NCBI GenBank assembly: GCA_023151185.1
Contig: JAKLJL010000014.1
Span: forward strand, 1 to 62,586
Origin: Bacteroidota bacterium
Lineage (GTDB): Bacteria; Bacteroidota; JABWAT01
Length of the DNA stretch: 62,586 nucleotides
Direction of reading: 5' to 3'
Under the pieces are notes generated by a model. It did no database searches, had not been told where the DNA came from, and was given only the letters and a program-made list of their open reading frames with translations. Shown piece by piece: positions 25,377 to 33,946 of this stretch. Made by a program: the position numbers and the translations under genes. Numbering within the stretch: position 1 is the first letter of the stretch; each line of letters opens with the position of its first letter.

Positions 25377-27914
25377 TTATTTCAGGACAACCCGGGTTGG
25401 TTTAACCTGCCAGATATCCTCGGCATATTCCCGGATTGTCCGGTCTGAGGAAAATTTCCCGACCTGAGCCACATTCCGGATGGACATTTCAGCCCATTTT
25501 TTCCGGTTGGTGTAGGTTTTGGAAACCTCATCCTGGCACCGGATGTAATCCTCGTAGTCGGCCATGACAAAGAACCGGTCGCCTTCATACAGGAGGGCAG
25601 AAACAACCGGCATAAACTGATCGGGCTGGCTGGGCGAGAACGTGCCGTGGGCAATCGAGTCTATCACCGCCCTCAGTTCAGAGTTGGACTGGTAATAAGA
25701 CATGGGGTTGTAGCCGGTTTTCTTGATTTCAGCAATTTCTGCATCGGTGTGCCCGAAGATGAAAATATTGCTTTTCCCGACCTCTTCCATAATTTCAACA
25801 TTGGCGCCATCCAGCGTTCCGATGGTCAGGGCACCGTTCAAGGCAAATTTCATGTTTCCGGTTCCAGATGCCTCCATCCCGGCAGTTGAAATCTGCTCGG
25901 AAAGCTCAGATGCAGGCAACAGTTTTTCCATCAGGGAAACACTGTAATTCGGCAGATAGAATACTTTCAGGCGGCCGGCAACATCCGGATCCTTATTGAC
26001 GACTTCCGAAATTGAATTGATCAGCTTGATGATCAGTTTTGCCATGAAATAGCCCGGGGCAGCTTTTCCGCCAAAGAACACTGTTCTCGGAACAAAATTT
26101 CCTTTCGGATTTTTCTTGATCCGGTTATAAAAGGTAATCACATGCAGGGCGTTCAGCAGTTGCCGTTTGTACTCATGAAGCCGTTTAACCTGAAAATCGA
26201 ACAGAGAATCGGGATCGGCATCAAACCCGAATTTTTCTTTGATATACCCGGCAAACTTTGCTTTCGCTTCATACTTTGTTTTGAGCCATTCCTTCTGAAA
26301 TTTTTCGTCTTTGGCGGCCTTTCCCAACGCTGCCAGTTTAGCCAGATCGAATTCCCAGTCAGTTCCGATGGTCCGGTTGATGAGGCCGGTAAGATCCGGG
26401 TTGGCATGAATCAGGAACCGGCGGTAAGTGATTCCGTTGGTTTTATTATTGAACTTTTCGGGCCAGAGCTCATAAAAATCACGGAATACTTCATTTTTCA
26501 GGATCCGGGTGTGCAGGGCTGCTACCCCGTTGACCTTACGGCTCCCGACGATGGACAGGTTACTCATCCGGACCATTTTCTCCTGGCCTTCTTCAATAAT
26601 AGACATCCGGCGGAGGCGGTACACGTCGTTCGGATAGTTGGCCTTGATAAATTCCAGGAACCGGCGGTTGATCTCGTAAATAATCATCATGTGCCGCGGA
26701 AGGACATGTTCCAGTAAAGATACCGGCCATTTTTCGAGGGCTTCGGGCAGGACGGTGTGGTTGGTATAGGCAAAGGATCCAACAGTAATGTCCCAGGCTT
26801 CTTCCCAGGCCAGATGGTAATCATCCATCAGTACCCGCATCAGCTCGGCAATGGCGATGGACGGATGGGTATCGTTCAGCTGAAAGGCAACTTTCTGGGT
26901 GAAGGTCTTGAAATTATCTTTCTGATGATCATGCAGATACCTTCTGATGGCATCCTGAATGGTAGCACAGACAAAAAAGTATTGCTGTTTAAGTCTGAGT
27001 TCTTTTCCTGTGTACCTTGTATCGTTCGGATACAAAACTTTCGAGATAACCTCTGAGTTGTTTTTATGGGCTACAGCTTTTTCGTAGTCGCCGGCGTTGA
27101 ATTCATCAAAGAGGAAATCACGGGAAGATTTGGCGGACCACAGCCTAAGGTTGTTTACCGTGTTGTTTTTATACCCGGGGACGAGCATGTCATAGGCCAT
27201 GGCGACCACCTCTTCGGTATCAACCCACTTGTATTTAGTGGCGCCGTTTTCGATGGTTTCGACAGATCCGTAAAAATGAACCGGGTATAGATCTTCCGGA
27301 TGTTCAAATTCCCACGGATTCCCGTTCCGGAGCCAGTTGTCGGGCATTTCGACCTGCTGACCATCGAGAATTTTCTGATAAAAAATGCCGTATTCATACC
27401 GGATTCCGTATCCGTAGGCCGGTAATTCCAGAGTGGCCATGGAATCGAGGAAACAAGCAGCAAGACGGCCAAGCCCTCCGTTTCCGAGCCCGGCATCGAC
27501 TTCAACTTCCTCAAGCTCAGCCAGACTGAGCCCCAGATCCTTGCAAACCTGATTAACCTCTTCATGAATTCCGAGGTTCAGCAGGGCATTGCCCAAAGTC
27601 CGGCCGATCAGGAATTCAAGCGAAAGGTAATAAACCCGTTTTACGTCTTTCTGATGATAAGTCCGCTGGGTGGCCAGCCACCGTTCGATCATCCGGTCAC
27701 GGGTAGCCCGGGCAACGGCTTTGAGCTTATCAAGTTTGGTTGCAGAGAATTCATCTTTTCCGAGGCTGAACTCCAGGTGATTCACGACCGACGCCTTCAG
27801 GCTTTGGAGATCATTTCCCAGAAGTTCATTGGTCTGGGTCGTCAGTTTCCTGGGTTTTGAAGCTGCTGACGGTTTTTTCTCTGCCGGTTTTTGGGTCTTG
27901 GATTGAGTAGCCAT
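25377..27914 (-). CDS. glgP: Glycogen/starch phosphorylase
   Basis: This 845-residue GT35 enzyme releases glucose-1-phosphate from alpha-1,4-glucans. Visible are EEVEVDAGLGNGGLGRLAACF, the KRLHEYKRQLLN active-site segment, and EASGTGNMKFALNGALTIG, which carries the PLP lysine. An extra N-terminal stretch of about 25 residues is Lys/Pro/Ser rich. The ATG has AAGGAG four bases upstream. A CG-centred palindrome at 28066-28077 in its promoter region suggests control by a LacI-family regulator. No other glycogen genes are nearby. Confidence 0.96.
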   Translation of the reverse strand: MATQSKTQKPAEKKPSAASKPRKLTTQTNELLGNDLQSLKASVVNHLEFSLGKDEFSATKLDKLKAVARATRDRMIERWLATQRTYHQKDVKRVYYLSLEFLIGRTLGNALLNLGIHEEVNQVCKDLGLSLAELEEVEVDAGLGNGGLGRLAACFLDSMATLELPAYGYGIRYEYGIFYQKILDGQQVEMPDNWLRNGNPWEFEHPEDLYPVHFYGSVETIENGATKYKWVDTEEVVAMAYDMLVPGYKNNTVNNLRLWSAKSSRDFLFDEFNAGDYEKAVAHKNNSEVISKVLYPNDTRYTGKELRLKQQYFFVCATIQDAIRRYLHDHQKDNFKTFTQKVAFQLNDTHPSIAIAELMRVLMDDYHLAWEEAWDITVGSFAYTNHTVLPEALEKWPVSLLEHVLPRHMMIIYEINRRFLEFIKANYPNDVYRLRRMSIIEEGQEKMVRMSNLSIVGSRKVNGVAALHTRILKNEVFRDFYELWPEKFNNKTNGITYRRFLIHANPDLTGLINRTIGTDWEFDLAKLAALGKAAKDEKFQKEWLKTKYEAKAKFAGYIKEKFGFDADPDSLFDFQVKRLHEYKRQLLNALHVITFYNRIKKNPKGNFVPRTVFFGGKAAPGYFMAKLIIKLINSISEVVNKDPDVAGRLKVFYLPNYSVSLMEKLLPASELSEQISTAGMEASGTGNMKFALNGALTIGTLDGANVEIMEEVGKSNIFIFGHTDAEIAEIKKTGYNPMSYYQSNSELRAVIDSIAHGTFSPSQPDQFMPVVSALLYEGDRFFVMADYEDYIRCQDEVSKTYTNRKKWAEMSIRNVAQVGKFSSDRTIREYAEDIWQVKPTRVVLK

Positions 27915-28065
27915 AATACTCCTTAATGCTGATTTTGATCCGGATTCACCGGGAAAGCCCGGTTGGGCTGTATAAAAGCTGAAAACTGCCGGACGACAGC
28001 GAACGGGGATAATTTAGTGGAAATGTGATGAAAAATGAAGGGAATCGCAGGTGACGTCTCCATGT

Positions 28066-28086
28066 AAAAGCGCTTTTCCAAAATTA
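28066..28086 (-). promoter_or_regulatory. glgP promoter with LacI-type operator-like palindrome
   Basis: AAAAGCGCTTTT (28066-28077) is a perfect 12-bp palindrome with a central CG, the hallmark of LacI/GalR-family operators. Directly next to it, on the reverse strand, TAATTTTG (28086-28079) fits the TAnnTTTG -7 element, so the palindrome would cover the transcription start. glgP starts 150 bases further on. The 215-base gap 27915-28129 holds nothing else that I recognise. Confidence 0.5.
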
Positions 28087-28129
28087 AATAAAAAAAGACG
28101 GGAATGAAACCGGCCGGCTGTTATTTTCT

Positions 28130-29260
28130 TTATTTCACTTTTCCGGACCACCCCGGGCCAACCTGACTTTGGACGAAGGTTCTGGCCCTTTTCAGTTTGG
28201 GCTTGATCTGCAGAGGAACAGAAAGGGTGTCACCGGCACCTGCAGGGTAAATCCGGTACCGGCTTTCCGTTTGGCTCATGTCCTGCTCGACCCAGGTTGG
28301 AGTGAGTTCAAAATCGGTTATCCGGGTTTTGCGGGTTAAAAGATCCTTTTGAAGTTTAAGTGACAGTACAGTCCCGACTGCCCGTGGCCAGGTCCGCTGT
28401 GCAGAAATAAAATTGCCGAGGGAATAAAAAACAAGGTGGGCAGTGGTATCCCGTCCGCTTGTTCTGAGCAGGGAATCTGCCGGCTGGATGACATGCGGGT
28501 GAGATCCGGCTACAAGATCAATCCCGTGGTTCACCAGCCATCGGGCAAAAGTTTTCTGCTTTTCTGAGGGTTTCAGGGCATATTCCTCTCCCCAATGCAA
28601 ACTGGCAATCAAAAAATCAGGTTTCAGTGAATCGGGAAGACGGTCAAGTTCCGTCAGAATATTCTGGTAAAAAATGGTGTCATTCAGGTTCAACCGCCAG
28701 TTTTCACGAAGGGGTAGAGTGCCATTGATTCCGTAAGACGAGGCAATTAACCCCAGGCGGATACCGTTGACCGGGAAAAAAATCATCCGGGGGGCCAGAG
28801 AATCCCGCCGGGTTCCGGTTGCCGGGATTCCGGCGGAGTCAAGGGCAGCGAGAGTCCGGTCGATGCCAGCCGGTCCGGCGTCAAAGGAATGGTTATTGGC
28901 AGTTGTCAGCAGGTCGAATCCGGCGGAGTTCAGAGCGGTAAGGAAAGAGGCTGGGGTTTTAAACTGAGGATATCCTGAATACCCGGTTTTGGCGGACCCG
29001 ATCACCGTTTCAAGGTTCCCGAACGTCAGGTCAGCGTTTGAAAGAGCTGGCAGGATCAAACCGAATGAAGAATCAAACCGGTAACTTTTATCCGTCAGAC
29101 GGGCAGCCGAAAGCTGTTCCTGGTGAACCATCAGATCGCCGGTGATGCAGATGACGGCAGTCCGAACGGCTGGTGGTTCGGGCTGAATCTGACTGACCGG
29201 GGTTGCAAATCCCAGAAGCAACAGGGAAAAAAGGAAACCGGCCGGGGCAGATTTTCTCAT
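28130..29260 (-). CDS. CapA-family (PGA_cap) metallophosphatase-like secreted protein
   Basis: This 376-residue protein has a signal peptide (about residues 1-22) and the CapA fold: GDLMVHQEQL, NADLTFGNLETVIG, ANNHSFDAG, ASLHWGEEY and VAGSHPHVIQP, matching the metal-binding motifs of calcineurin-like PGA_cap proteins. Family members act in poly-gamma-glutamate export, but many stand alone, as here, with unknown substrate. Its start overlaps the stop of the acetyltransferase gene (ATGA). Confidence 0.87.
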   Translation of the reverse strand: MRKSAPAGFLFSLLLLGFATPVSQIQPEPPAVRTAVICITGDLMVHQEQLSAARLTDKSYRFDSSFGLILPALSNADLTFGNLETVIGSAKTGYSGYPQFKTPASFLTALNSAGFDLLTTANNHSFDAGPAGIDRTLAALDSAGIPATGTRRDSLAPRMIFFPVNGIRLGLIASSYGINGTLPLRENWRLNLNDTIFYQNILTELDRLPDSLKPDFLIASLHWGEEYALKPSEKQKTFARWLVNHGIDLVAGSHPHVIQPADSLLRTSGRDTTAHLVFYSLGNFISAQRTWPRAVGTVLSLKLQKDLLTRKTRITDFELTPTWVEQDMSQTESRYRIYPAGAGDTLSVPLQIKPKLKRARTFVQSQVGPGWSGKVK

Positions 29261-29715
29261 ACCTGACCGGGACCGGGGTGAACCAGTTTCTGGGAAAAGT
29301 GCCAGGAAATCAGTGACATTCCGTGTTTCTGATAAAATTCATGTGATTCCTTCCGCTGAATGCCCGAGTCGAGATCAATCTGTGAACAGCCGGCATCCCG
29401 GGCCTTCTGGATCATCCAGGCCATCATTTTCAGACCATGACCATGAGCCCGGTACGGTTCATCGGTAACCAGGTCGTCAATATACATAAACCGGCCTCTT
29501 GAGAGCATGGTGGCAAACCGGTATCCGCCAACGGCCCTGATTTCGCCGTTTTCCTCAAGAAATACCAGATGGTATCCTTCCTGCTTCTGAATCTGAACCC
29601 GGCTGACGAATTCGGATTCGGTCAGGTGCGGTCTGAGCTGAAAAATGACCGGGTAACATTTCCGGATTTGTTCCTTTGTTACGGCAAGCCGGATTTTGAT
29701 TGTTTTGTCTGTCAT
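29257..29715 (-). CDS. GNAT-family N-acetyltransferase
   Basis: This 152-residue GNAT protein has beta strands around GEIRAVGGYRFAT, MYIDDLVTDEPYRAHGHGLKMMAWM (acetyl-CoA-binding RxxGxG/A-type loop, here RAHGHG) and the C-terminal SQIDLDSGIQRKESHEFYQKHGM. The acceptor substrate is unknown. The ATG at 29715 is preferred over the ATG at 29739, which lies within the predicted promoter. It is translationally coupled to the CapA-like gene. Confidence 0.85.
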   Translation of the reverse strand: MTDKTIKIRLAVTKEQIRKCYPVIFQLRPHLTESEFVSRVQIQKQEGYHLVFLEENGEIRAVGGYRFATMLSRGRFMYIDDLVTDEPYRAHGHGLKMMAWMIQKARDAGCSQIDLDSGIQRKESHEFYQKHGMSLISWHFSQKLVHPGPGQV

Positions 29716-29736
29716 GGAATTGTTCCTGTTGGGTTG

Positions 29737-29744
29737 CAAAGGTA
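29737..29744 (-). promoter_or_regulatory. -7 element upstream of the GNAT-CapA pair
   Basis: The reverse strand reads TACCTTTG, an exact match to TAnnTTTG, 22 bases before the GNAT ATG at 29715. No good TTG is seen at -33, so support rests on the -7 element and its consistent distance to the start. Confidence 0.4.
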
Positions 29745-29876
29745 GGAAAATGGGCTAAAAGAGGAAATAAAGAGTCCGGATTTTGGGTGATTCCTGTCAA
29801 TTGCAGACAAACAGGTGTTTTGATTTTTCCTCACTGAACCGGATATTCGTAGTGAAATGAGAATCCGGAGTGTCCA

Positions 29877-30665
29877 GTGAAATTTGTAAATCCAGTATTA
29901 TTTGCAGGAGTCCTTCTTACTTTCGGCCTTCTTTCCTGCGAGGAGGAAAAGGATGAGGAGTTTAAATTCACCCCTCCCGGTGAAAAAACCGGTGTTGCCT
30001 GGGGGAACCGGTACAGAATGACCCTATACCGGGAATTATCTGAATTAAGTGTGGGCTACACTGTTTTCTATCTTAGAGTCGAAGATACGGTTTCCAATAC
30101 TGATGAACTGAATCTGAATCTGGTCATGAAACCCATGGATCCTGACGGACTGGGTTCTGCTTCTGCACCTCATGAACAGGTTCAGGTCTCTACCGACCGG
30201 AAGTTTTATTTCTGCGGGATGATTCTGGAAAGCCCTACCAGCAGCAGTGTAAAAAGAGTTTTAAATGTTGGCTATTACAAACCGGGTGATCCGGTAAAAT
30301 ACCAGGTTAATTTTCCTTTGGAAATAAAGAACTCAAACCGGGTCACCTTTCAGCCGGATTATATTTCTTCACTTGTGGGACCGACGGGGTATCCTGTTGG
30401 GGGCCGGACAATTGAAACTGCCGTATTTTTCAGAAGGGGAGTTTACCCGGATTATGCCTTAAAAAATGTAACCCCGGTTTTCAAATTAACCAATCCGGAT
30501 GATAAAGTTGTGGCAGATACCCTTGCAGGGTCGGTATTGAAAGCTCCAGGACACTATTCCGGATATTTTAATTTCAATAAAGTCGGATACTGGACAGTAA
30601 ATGTGGCGTTTAAAAGCGGTGGAAAAGTCATCACGACCGGTGAATATTATATTGAAATCAAATAA
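29877..30665 (+). CDS. Hypothetical lipoprotein
   Basis: This 262-residue protein starts with a GTG that has GGAG six bases upstream. The signal peptide ends in the lipobox GLLSC (Cys21), followed by an acidic EEEKDEE stretch, which is a typical lipoprotein export context in FCB bacteria. The rest looks beta-rich, with a C-terminal segment (GHYSGYFNFNKVGYWTVNVAFK) like Ig or YtkA-type folds. I do not recognise the family. DUF4920 follows after 12 bases, probably in the same operon. Confidence 0.7.
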   Translation: MKFVNPVLFAGVLLTFGLLSCEEEKDEEFKFTPPGEKTGVAWGNRYRMTLYRELSELSVGYTVFYLRVEDTVSNTDELNLNLVMKPMDPDGLGSASAPHEQVQVSTDRKFYFCGMILESPTSSSVKRVLNVGYYKPGDPVKYQVNFPLEIKNSNRVTFQPDYISSLVGPTGYPVGGRTIETAVFFRRGVYPDYALKNVTPVFKLTNPDDKVVADTLAGSVLKAPGHYSGYFNFNKVGYWTVNVAFKSGGKVITTGEYYIEIK

Positions 30666-30677
30666 ACAGGATGTGTT

Positions 30678-31136
30678 ATGAAAAAGATAGTGGCAATTAG
30701 TCTGGTTTTTCTCCTGCCTTTTTCAATTTCGGCCCTTTCAGGAAAGAAATACGGAAAAGACATCACTCTCAAAACGAAAACGGCCATCAGCGCCATTCTC
30801 GAAAAACCCGCAGACTACATCGGGAAAAAAGTGCTTGTTGAAGGGTTGGTCGTTGGCGTTTGTGAAAACAGAGGCTGCTGGATGCAGCTTGCCGGAGACA
30901 AGCCCTATACCAAAATCAAAATCAAGGTAAAAGATGGCGAAATCGTTTTCCCGATGACTGAAAAGGGGAAAAAGGCCCTTGTCGAAGGCGAAGTGTACCA
31001 GATTACCTGGACAAAGGAAGAAAGGATTGAACAGCTTAAGGCTGAAGCGAAGGAACACGGTTCCCAACCGGATCTTTCGAATGTGAAGGATACCTCCTGG
31101 GTCCAGATCCGGGGAATAGGAGCAGTTATTCAATGA
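30678..31136 (+). CDS. DUF4920-domain periplasmic protein
   Basis: This 152-residue protein has a signal peptide (residues 1-19) and an OB-fold-like DUF4920 domain: ISAILEKPADYIGKKVLVEG, GVCENRGCWMQL with two cysteines, YTKIKIKVKDGEIVFP, KKALVEGEVY. The Cys pair (VCENRGCWM) is conserved in the family and could bind metal or be redox active. Its stop overlaps the start of the PepSY-TM gene, so the two are coupled. Function is not established. Confidence 0.8.
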   Translation: MKKIVAISLVFLLPFSISALSGKKYGKDITLKTKTAISAILEKPADYIGKKVLVEGLVVGVCENRGCWMQLAGDKPYTKIKIKVKDGEIVFPMTEKGKKALVEGEVYQITWTKEERIEQLKAEAKEHGSQPDLSNVKDTSWVQIRGIGAVIQ

Positions 31137-31708
31137 CCGGTTTGTTTTCTTCCTGGCGAAAATGGAACCGGCTGGTCCATCGGGATCTTGGTTATATTGC
31201 CTTCGGGCTGACCGTGATTTATGCCGTTTCAGGAGTGGCTGTTAATCACATCGCCGACTGGAATCCCAATTTCGATATTGAAACCATCGATTCGGTTATT
31301 CCTCCTGCTAAACTGGATCCTGCCGCAACCGATTCGGTGCTGGCCGCTGTAATTCTGAAAGAAACGGGCGAAATAGAACCGTTGATGAGTACTTTTCGGC
31401 CATCGCCGGATGAGTTTCAGGTTTTTGTAGAAGGAAATACCCTTTCTGTTGATTTGTCTACCGGTGAGACCAGCCAGAAGAAGGTTAAGGAAAGATGGTT
31501 TCTTCATGCCTTCAATTTTCTTCACCTGAATCATGCCAAAGAAATGTGGACCTGGGTTGCGGATATTTATGCAATTGCCCTGGTTCTTCTGGCGATAACC
31601 GGCCTGTTTATGATCAAAGGCCCGAAAGGGATTCTGGGCCGTGGGTTGTGGCTGACGGGACTCGGTATTCTGCTGCCGCTTGTTTTTCTCTGGTTGTACT
31701 ATTTCTGA
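31133..31708 (+). CDS. PepSY-associated transmembrane protein
   Basis: This 191-residue protein has an N-terminal WRKWNRLVHRDLGYIAFGLTVIYAVSGVAVNH segment typical of PepSY_TM proteins, then a periplasmic PepSY-like loop (about 40-120) and two further TM segments (about 142-162 and 170-190). Conserved His residues in the helices (LVHRDLG, NHIADW, HAFNFLHLNHAKEMW) suggest heme or metal contact, as in iron-reductase-like relatives. It overlaps DUF4920 by 4 bases. A role in redox or metal handling is inference. Confidence 0.78.
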   Translation: MTGLFSSWRKWNRLVHRDLGYIAFGLTVIYAVSGVAVNHIADWNPNFDIETIDSVIPPAKLDPAATDSVLAAVILKETGEIEPLMSTFRPSPDEFQVFVEGNTLSVDLSTGETSQKKVKERWFLHAFNFLHLNHAKEMWTWVADIYAIALVLLAITGLFMIKGPKGILGRGLWLTGLGILLPLVFLWLYYF

Positions 31709-32516
31709 TCTGTCTTCCGTTAAACTAAGGAGGGTCAGCCGGCTGGGCAGACCCCTTCATGCAGGAAGTTCCTGGCCGGTCCAGGCCTGGCTTGAGGATT
31801 CAGACTGCATATTTCTAAAACTAAGAGGAAGCGGTGATGGTTTTGCCGGCCTCTGGGCAGAGTGGCTGGGATCGCGGATTGCAGAAAGAGCCGGATTCCC
31901 CGTGATTTCTCCTTTTTGGGTCTGGCTTCCGCAGGAAGCTGTGCCAGATTATCCCGATCCGGAATTTCTCTTTTTAAAAAACAACAGCACGGGGCTCAAC
32001 CTCGGCTTTCCCTGGAAGCAGGTTCAGCCGGGAAACTTCACAGATCTGGGACCAGGCTGGGCTGAACGGATTTTTCTTCTCGATCTTTTATTGGCCAATC
32101 CTGACCGTTCCCCGTCCAATCCGAATTTGCTGATCGAGGAGGGAAATATCCGGATTTCAGATTTCGGATCTGCGGCACTTTTGCGTGCAGGCCTTACCGG
32201 ACAGAGTCTGCCGGGCACCTTACAGGTATGGCGCTGGAAACTCCATCCCGGCTTTACCGGCTCCGGGCTTATGGACTATTTTCCTGAATTCCGCCGGTCA
32301 ATCACCAAAGCCCTCCCGTTTCGGCGTTCGCCGTCAAAGGAACAGGTCTCCGTGCTTTCCGGGAGAATTCTGACTGAAACTCTGGATCATCTTTCCAAAC
32401 GGTTAAACAGCCTTCCGGATCTGATTTCCGAAATCACCAGCACAGAAATCCCGGATTTACCCGAAAGCCGTACCGTCCGTGATCAATTTTTAAGGGAAAT
32501 CGGATATTATTCCTGA
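31680..32516 (+). CDS. HipA-like kinase domain protein
   Basis: This protein of up to 278 residues has a HipA-like kinase pattern: VQAWLEDSDCIFLKLRG (ATP-binding strand with Lys), a helix EWLGSRIAERAGFPV, then the catalytic segment RIFLLDLLLANPDRSPSNPNLLIEEGN and the metal-binding ISDFGSA. The start is uncertain. The only in-frame standard codon is TTG at 31680, overlapping the previous gene by 29 bases; a strong AGGAGG at 31727-31732 is followed by no ATG/GTG/TTG in frame, only a CTG nine bases later. No HipB-type antitoxin is adjacent. Confidence 0.68.
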   Translation: MFFSGCTISDLSSVKLRRVSRLGRPLHAGSSWPVQAWLEDSDCIFLKLRGSGDGFAGLWAEWLGSRIAERAGFPVISPFWVWLPQEAVPDYPDPEFLFLKNNSTGLNLGFPWKQVQPGNFTDLGPGWAERIFLLDLLLANPDRSPSNPNLLIEEGNIRISDFGSAALLRAGLTGQSLPGTLQVWRWKLHPGFTGSGLMDYFPEFRRSITKALPFRRSPSKEQVSVLSGRILTETLDHLSKRLNSLPDLISEITSTEIPDLPESRTVRDQFLREIGYYS

Positions 32517-32627
32517 ATGTGAATTCATATTCAGTTACAAAATCCCTGGATTTGCCCGAAATCGGCATGGATACCGGTAATTTGTCCGGAATGCAGGGTT
32601 CTGAACCGGAATCCGTTCAGTTAAGGA

Positions 32628-32656
32628 TTGACTTTTGCTGAAATTCGGGTTAAAAT
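32628..32656 (+). promoter_or_regulatory. Sigma-70-type promoter of the FadL-like porin gene
   Basis: TTGACT (32628-32633) and TAAAAT (32651-32656) are separated by exactly 17 bases, close to the E. coli consensus. The leader that follows is rich in CAA/ACA and has almost no G, so it should be unstructured, and it ends in GGAGG at 32710-32714. The rest of the 203-base gap contains a CTGAAT/ATTCAG inverted repeat at 32513-32534 over the end of the kinase gene. Confidence 0.6.
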
Positions 32657-32719
32657 CGCACGTCGCAATCAACAACAATCAGTCAACGACAACAACCAAC
32701 ACACAATTTGGAGGTTTCT

Positions 32720-33928
32720 GTGAAAAAAACTGCATCAGTGCTTTTGGCATGTCTGCTGTCTATCGGAGCGATGGCCGGCGGGTTCAGTATCCCTGAACAG
32801 GGTTCAAAAGCAGCAGGTCTTGCCGGTGCTTTTACCGGTCTTGCAAATGATCCGTCAGCAATTTATTTCAATCCGGCCGGTATTTCCTTTATCAAGGGAA
32901 TGAACCTGACGGTGGGTTCCACTTTCGTGGTACCCGAGGCTCAGTACCAGGATTTGAAATACGGCAACCAGATCTCTAAACAAAAGGATCTATTTTTTGC
33001 GGTCCCCCAGGTGTTCTTTACTTATCAGTGGGAGTATGATCTCACCTTTGGTGGTGGCATTTATGCGCCGTTTGGGCTTGGAACCGAATGGGAGAAAGAT
33101 TGGTCCGGAGATCACCTTTCCCGTAAAATTGACCTCAAGAATGTTCATTTTGGCGGTGTTGTCTCTTATAAAGTAATGGACAATTTATCGGTTGCTGGTA
33201 CCTTTGCCTGGTCCTATGCAATTGCTGCTCTTGAAAAACAAGGGGACCAGATTGGTCATGCCGGAGATGTAGGACTTGAAGGAACGGGCTCTGGGATTCA
33301 TTGGGGAGTAAGTGCACTTTATAAACCTCTTGAAATGCTTAGTATTGGAATGAGTTATAGAGCTGCAACTGAACTTGAAATCACAGGCGATATTGAATTT
33401 ACGGGTGACAGAACAGCTGCATCAACAGATTTAAAGGAAGGGAAGGGTAAAGTAGTTCTTCCTATTCCTTCTACACTAAATGTTGGGGTTGCTGTTGCAG
33501 TTTTACCAGAATTAATGGTTACTGCAGACTATAACTGGTCTGAATGGTCCAAATATGAAAAACTGGAAATTGAAAATACTGATAAAAATATTGTCCTTTC
33601 CAGTTCCCCCAGAAATTGGTCGAACACCTCAACTTATCGTGTTGGCGCTGAATATACCGGAATTCACAACCTTGCACTCCGGGTCGGATTCTTAAGGGAC
33701 TCAGACCCAGTTGAAACGAAATACTCTGAGCCTTCCCTTCCGGACGCTGCCCGTACCGGGTATACAGTGGGTGCTGGCTACAGAATCCTAGATAATCTTT
33801 CAGTGGATGCCTACTTACTTCTGCTTTACTGGGACGAGAAGAAAGTATCTGATAACGAATTTACATTCAATGGTTACTACAATACCTATGCAACCTTATC
33901 AGGTGTTCACTTTACGTACAACTTTTAA
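32720..33928 (+). CDS. OmpP1/FadL-family outer-membrane porin
   Basis: This 402-residue protein has a signal peptide (KKTASVLLACLLSIGAMAG) and the FadL hatch motif SIPEQGSKAAGLAGAFTGLANDPSAIYFNPAG, then a beta barrel ending in VHFTYNF. FadL-type porins import long-chain fatty acids or aromatic hydrocarbons. GTG at 32720 is the start, five bases after GGAGG; the in-frame TTG at 32708 would overlap that ribosome site. CCGG, frequent elsewhere, is absent from about 33300 to 33650, which may reflect high-expression codon choice. An SGNH lipoprotein follows after 18 bases. Confidence 0.9.
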   Translation: MKKTASVLLACLLSIGAMAGGFSIPEQGSKAAGLAGAFTGLANDPSAIYFNPAGISFIKGMNLTVGSTFVVPEAQYQDLKYGNQISKQKDLFFAVPQVFFTYQWEYDLTFGGGIYAPFGLGTEWEKDWSGDHLSRKIDLKNVHFGGVVSYKVMDNLSVAGTFAWSYAIAALEKQGDQIGHAGDVGLEGTGSGIHWGVSALYKPLEMLSIGMSYRAATELEITGDIEFTGDRTAASTDLKEGKGKVVLPIPSTLNVGVAVAVLPELMVTADYNWSEWSKYEKLEIENTDKNIVLSSSPRNWSNTSTYRVGAEYTGIHNLALRVGFLRDSDPVETKYSEPSLPDAARTGYTVGAGYRILDNLSVDAYLLLLYWDEKKVSDNEFTFNGYYNTYATLSGVHFTYNF

Positions 33929-33946
33929 ATCTGAGGAAATTATACG

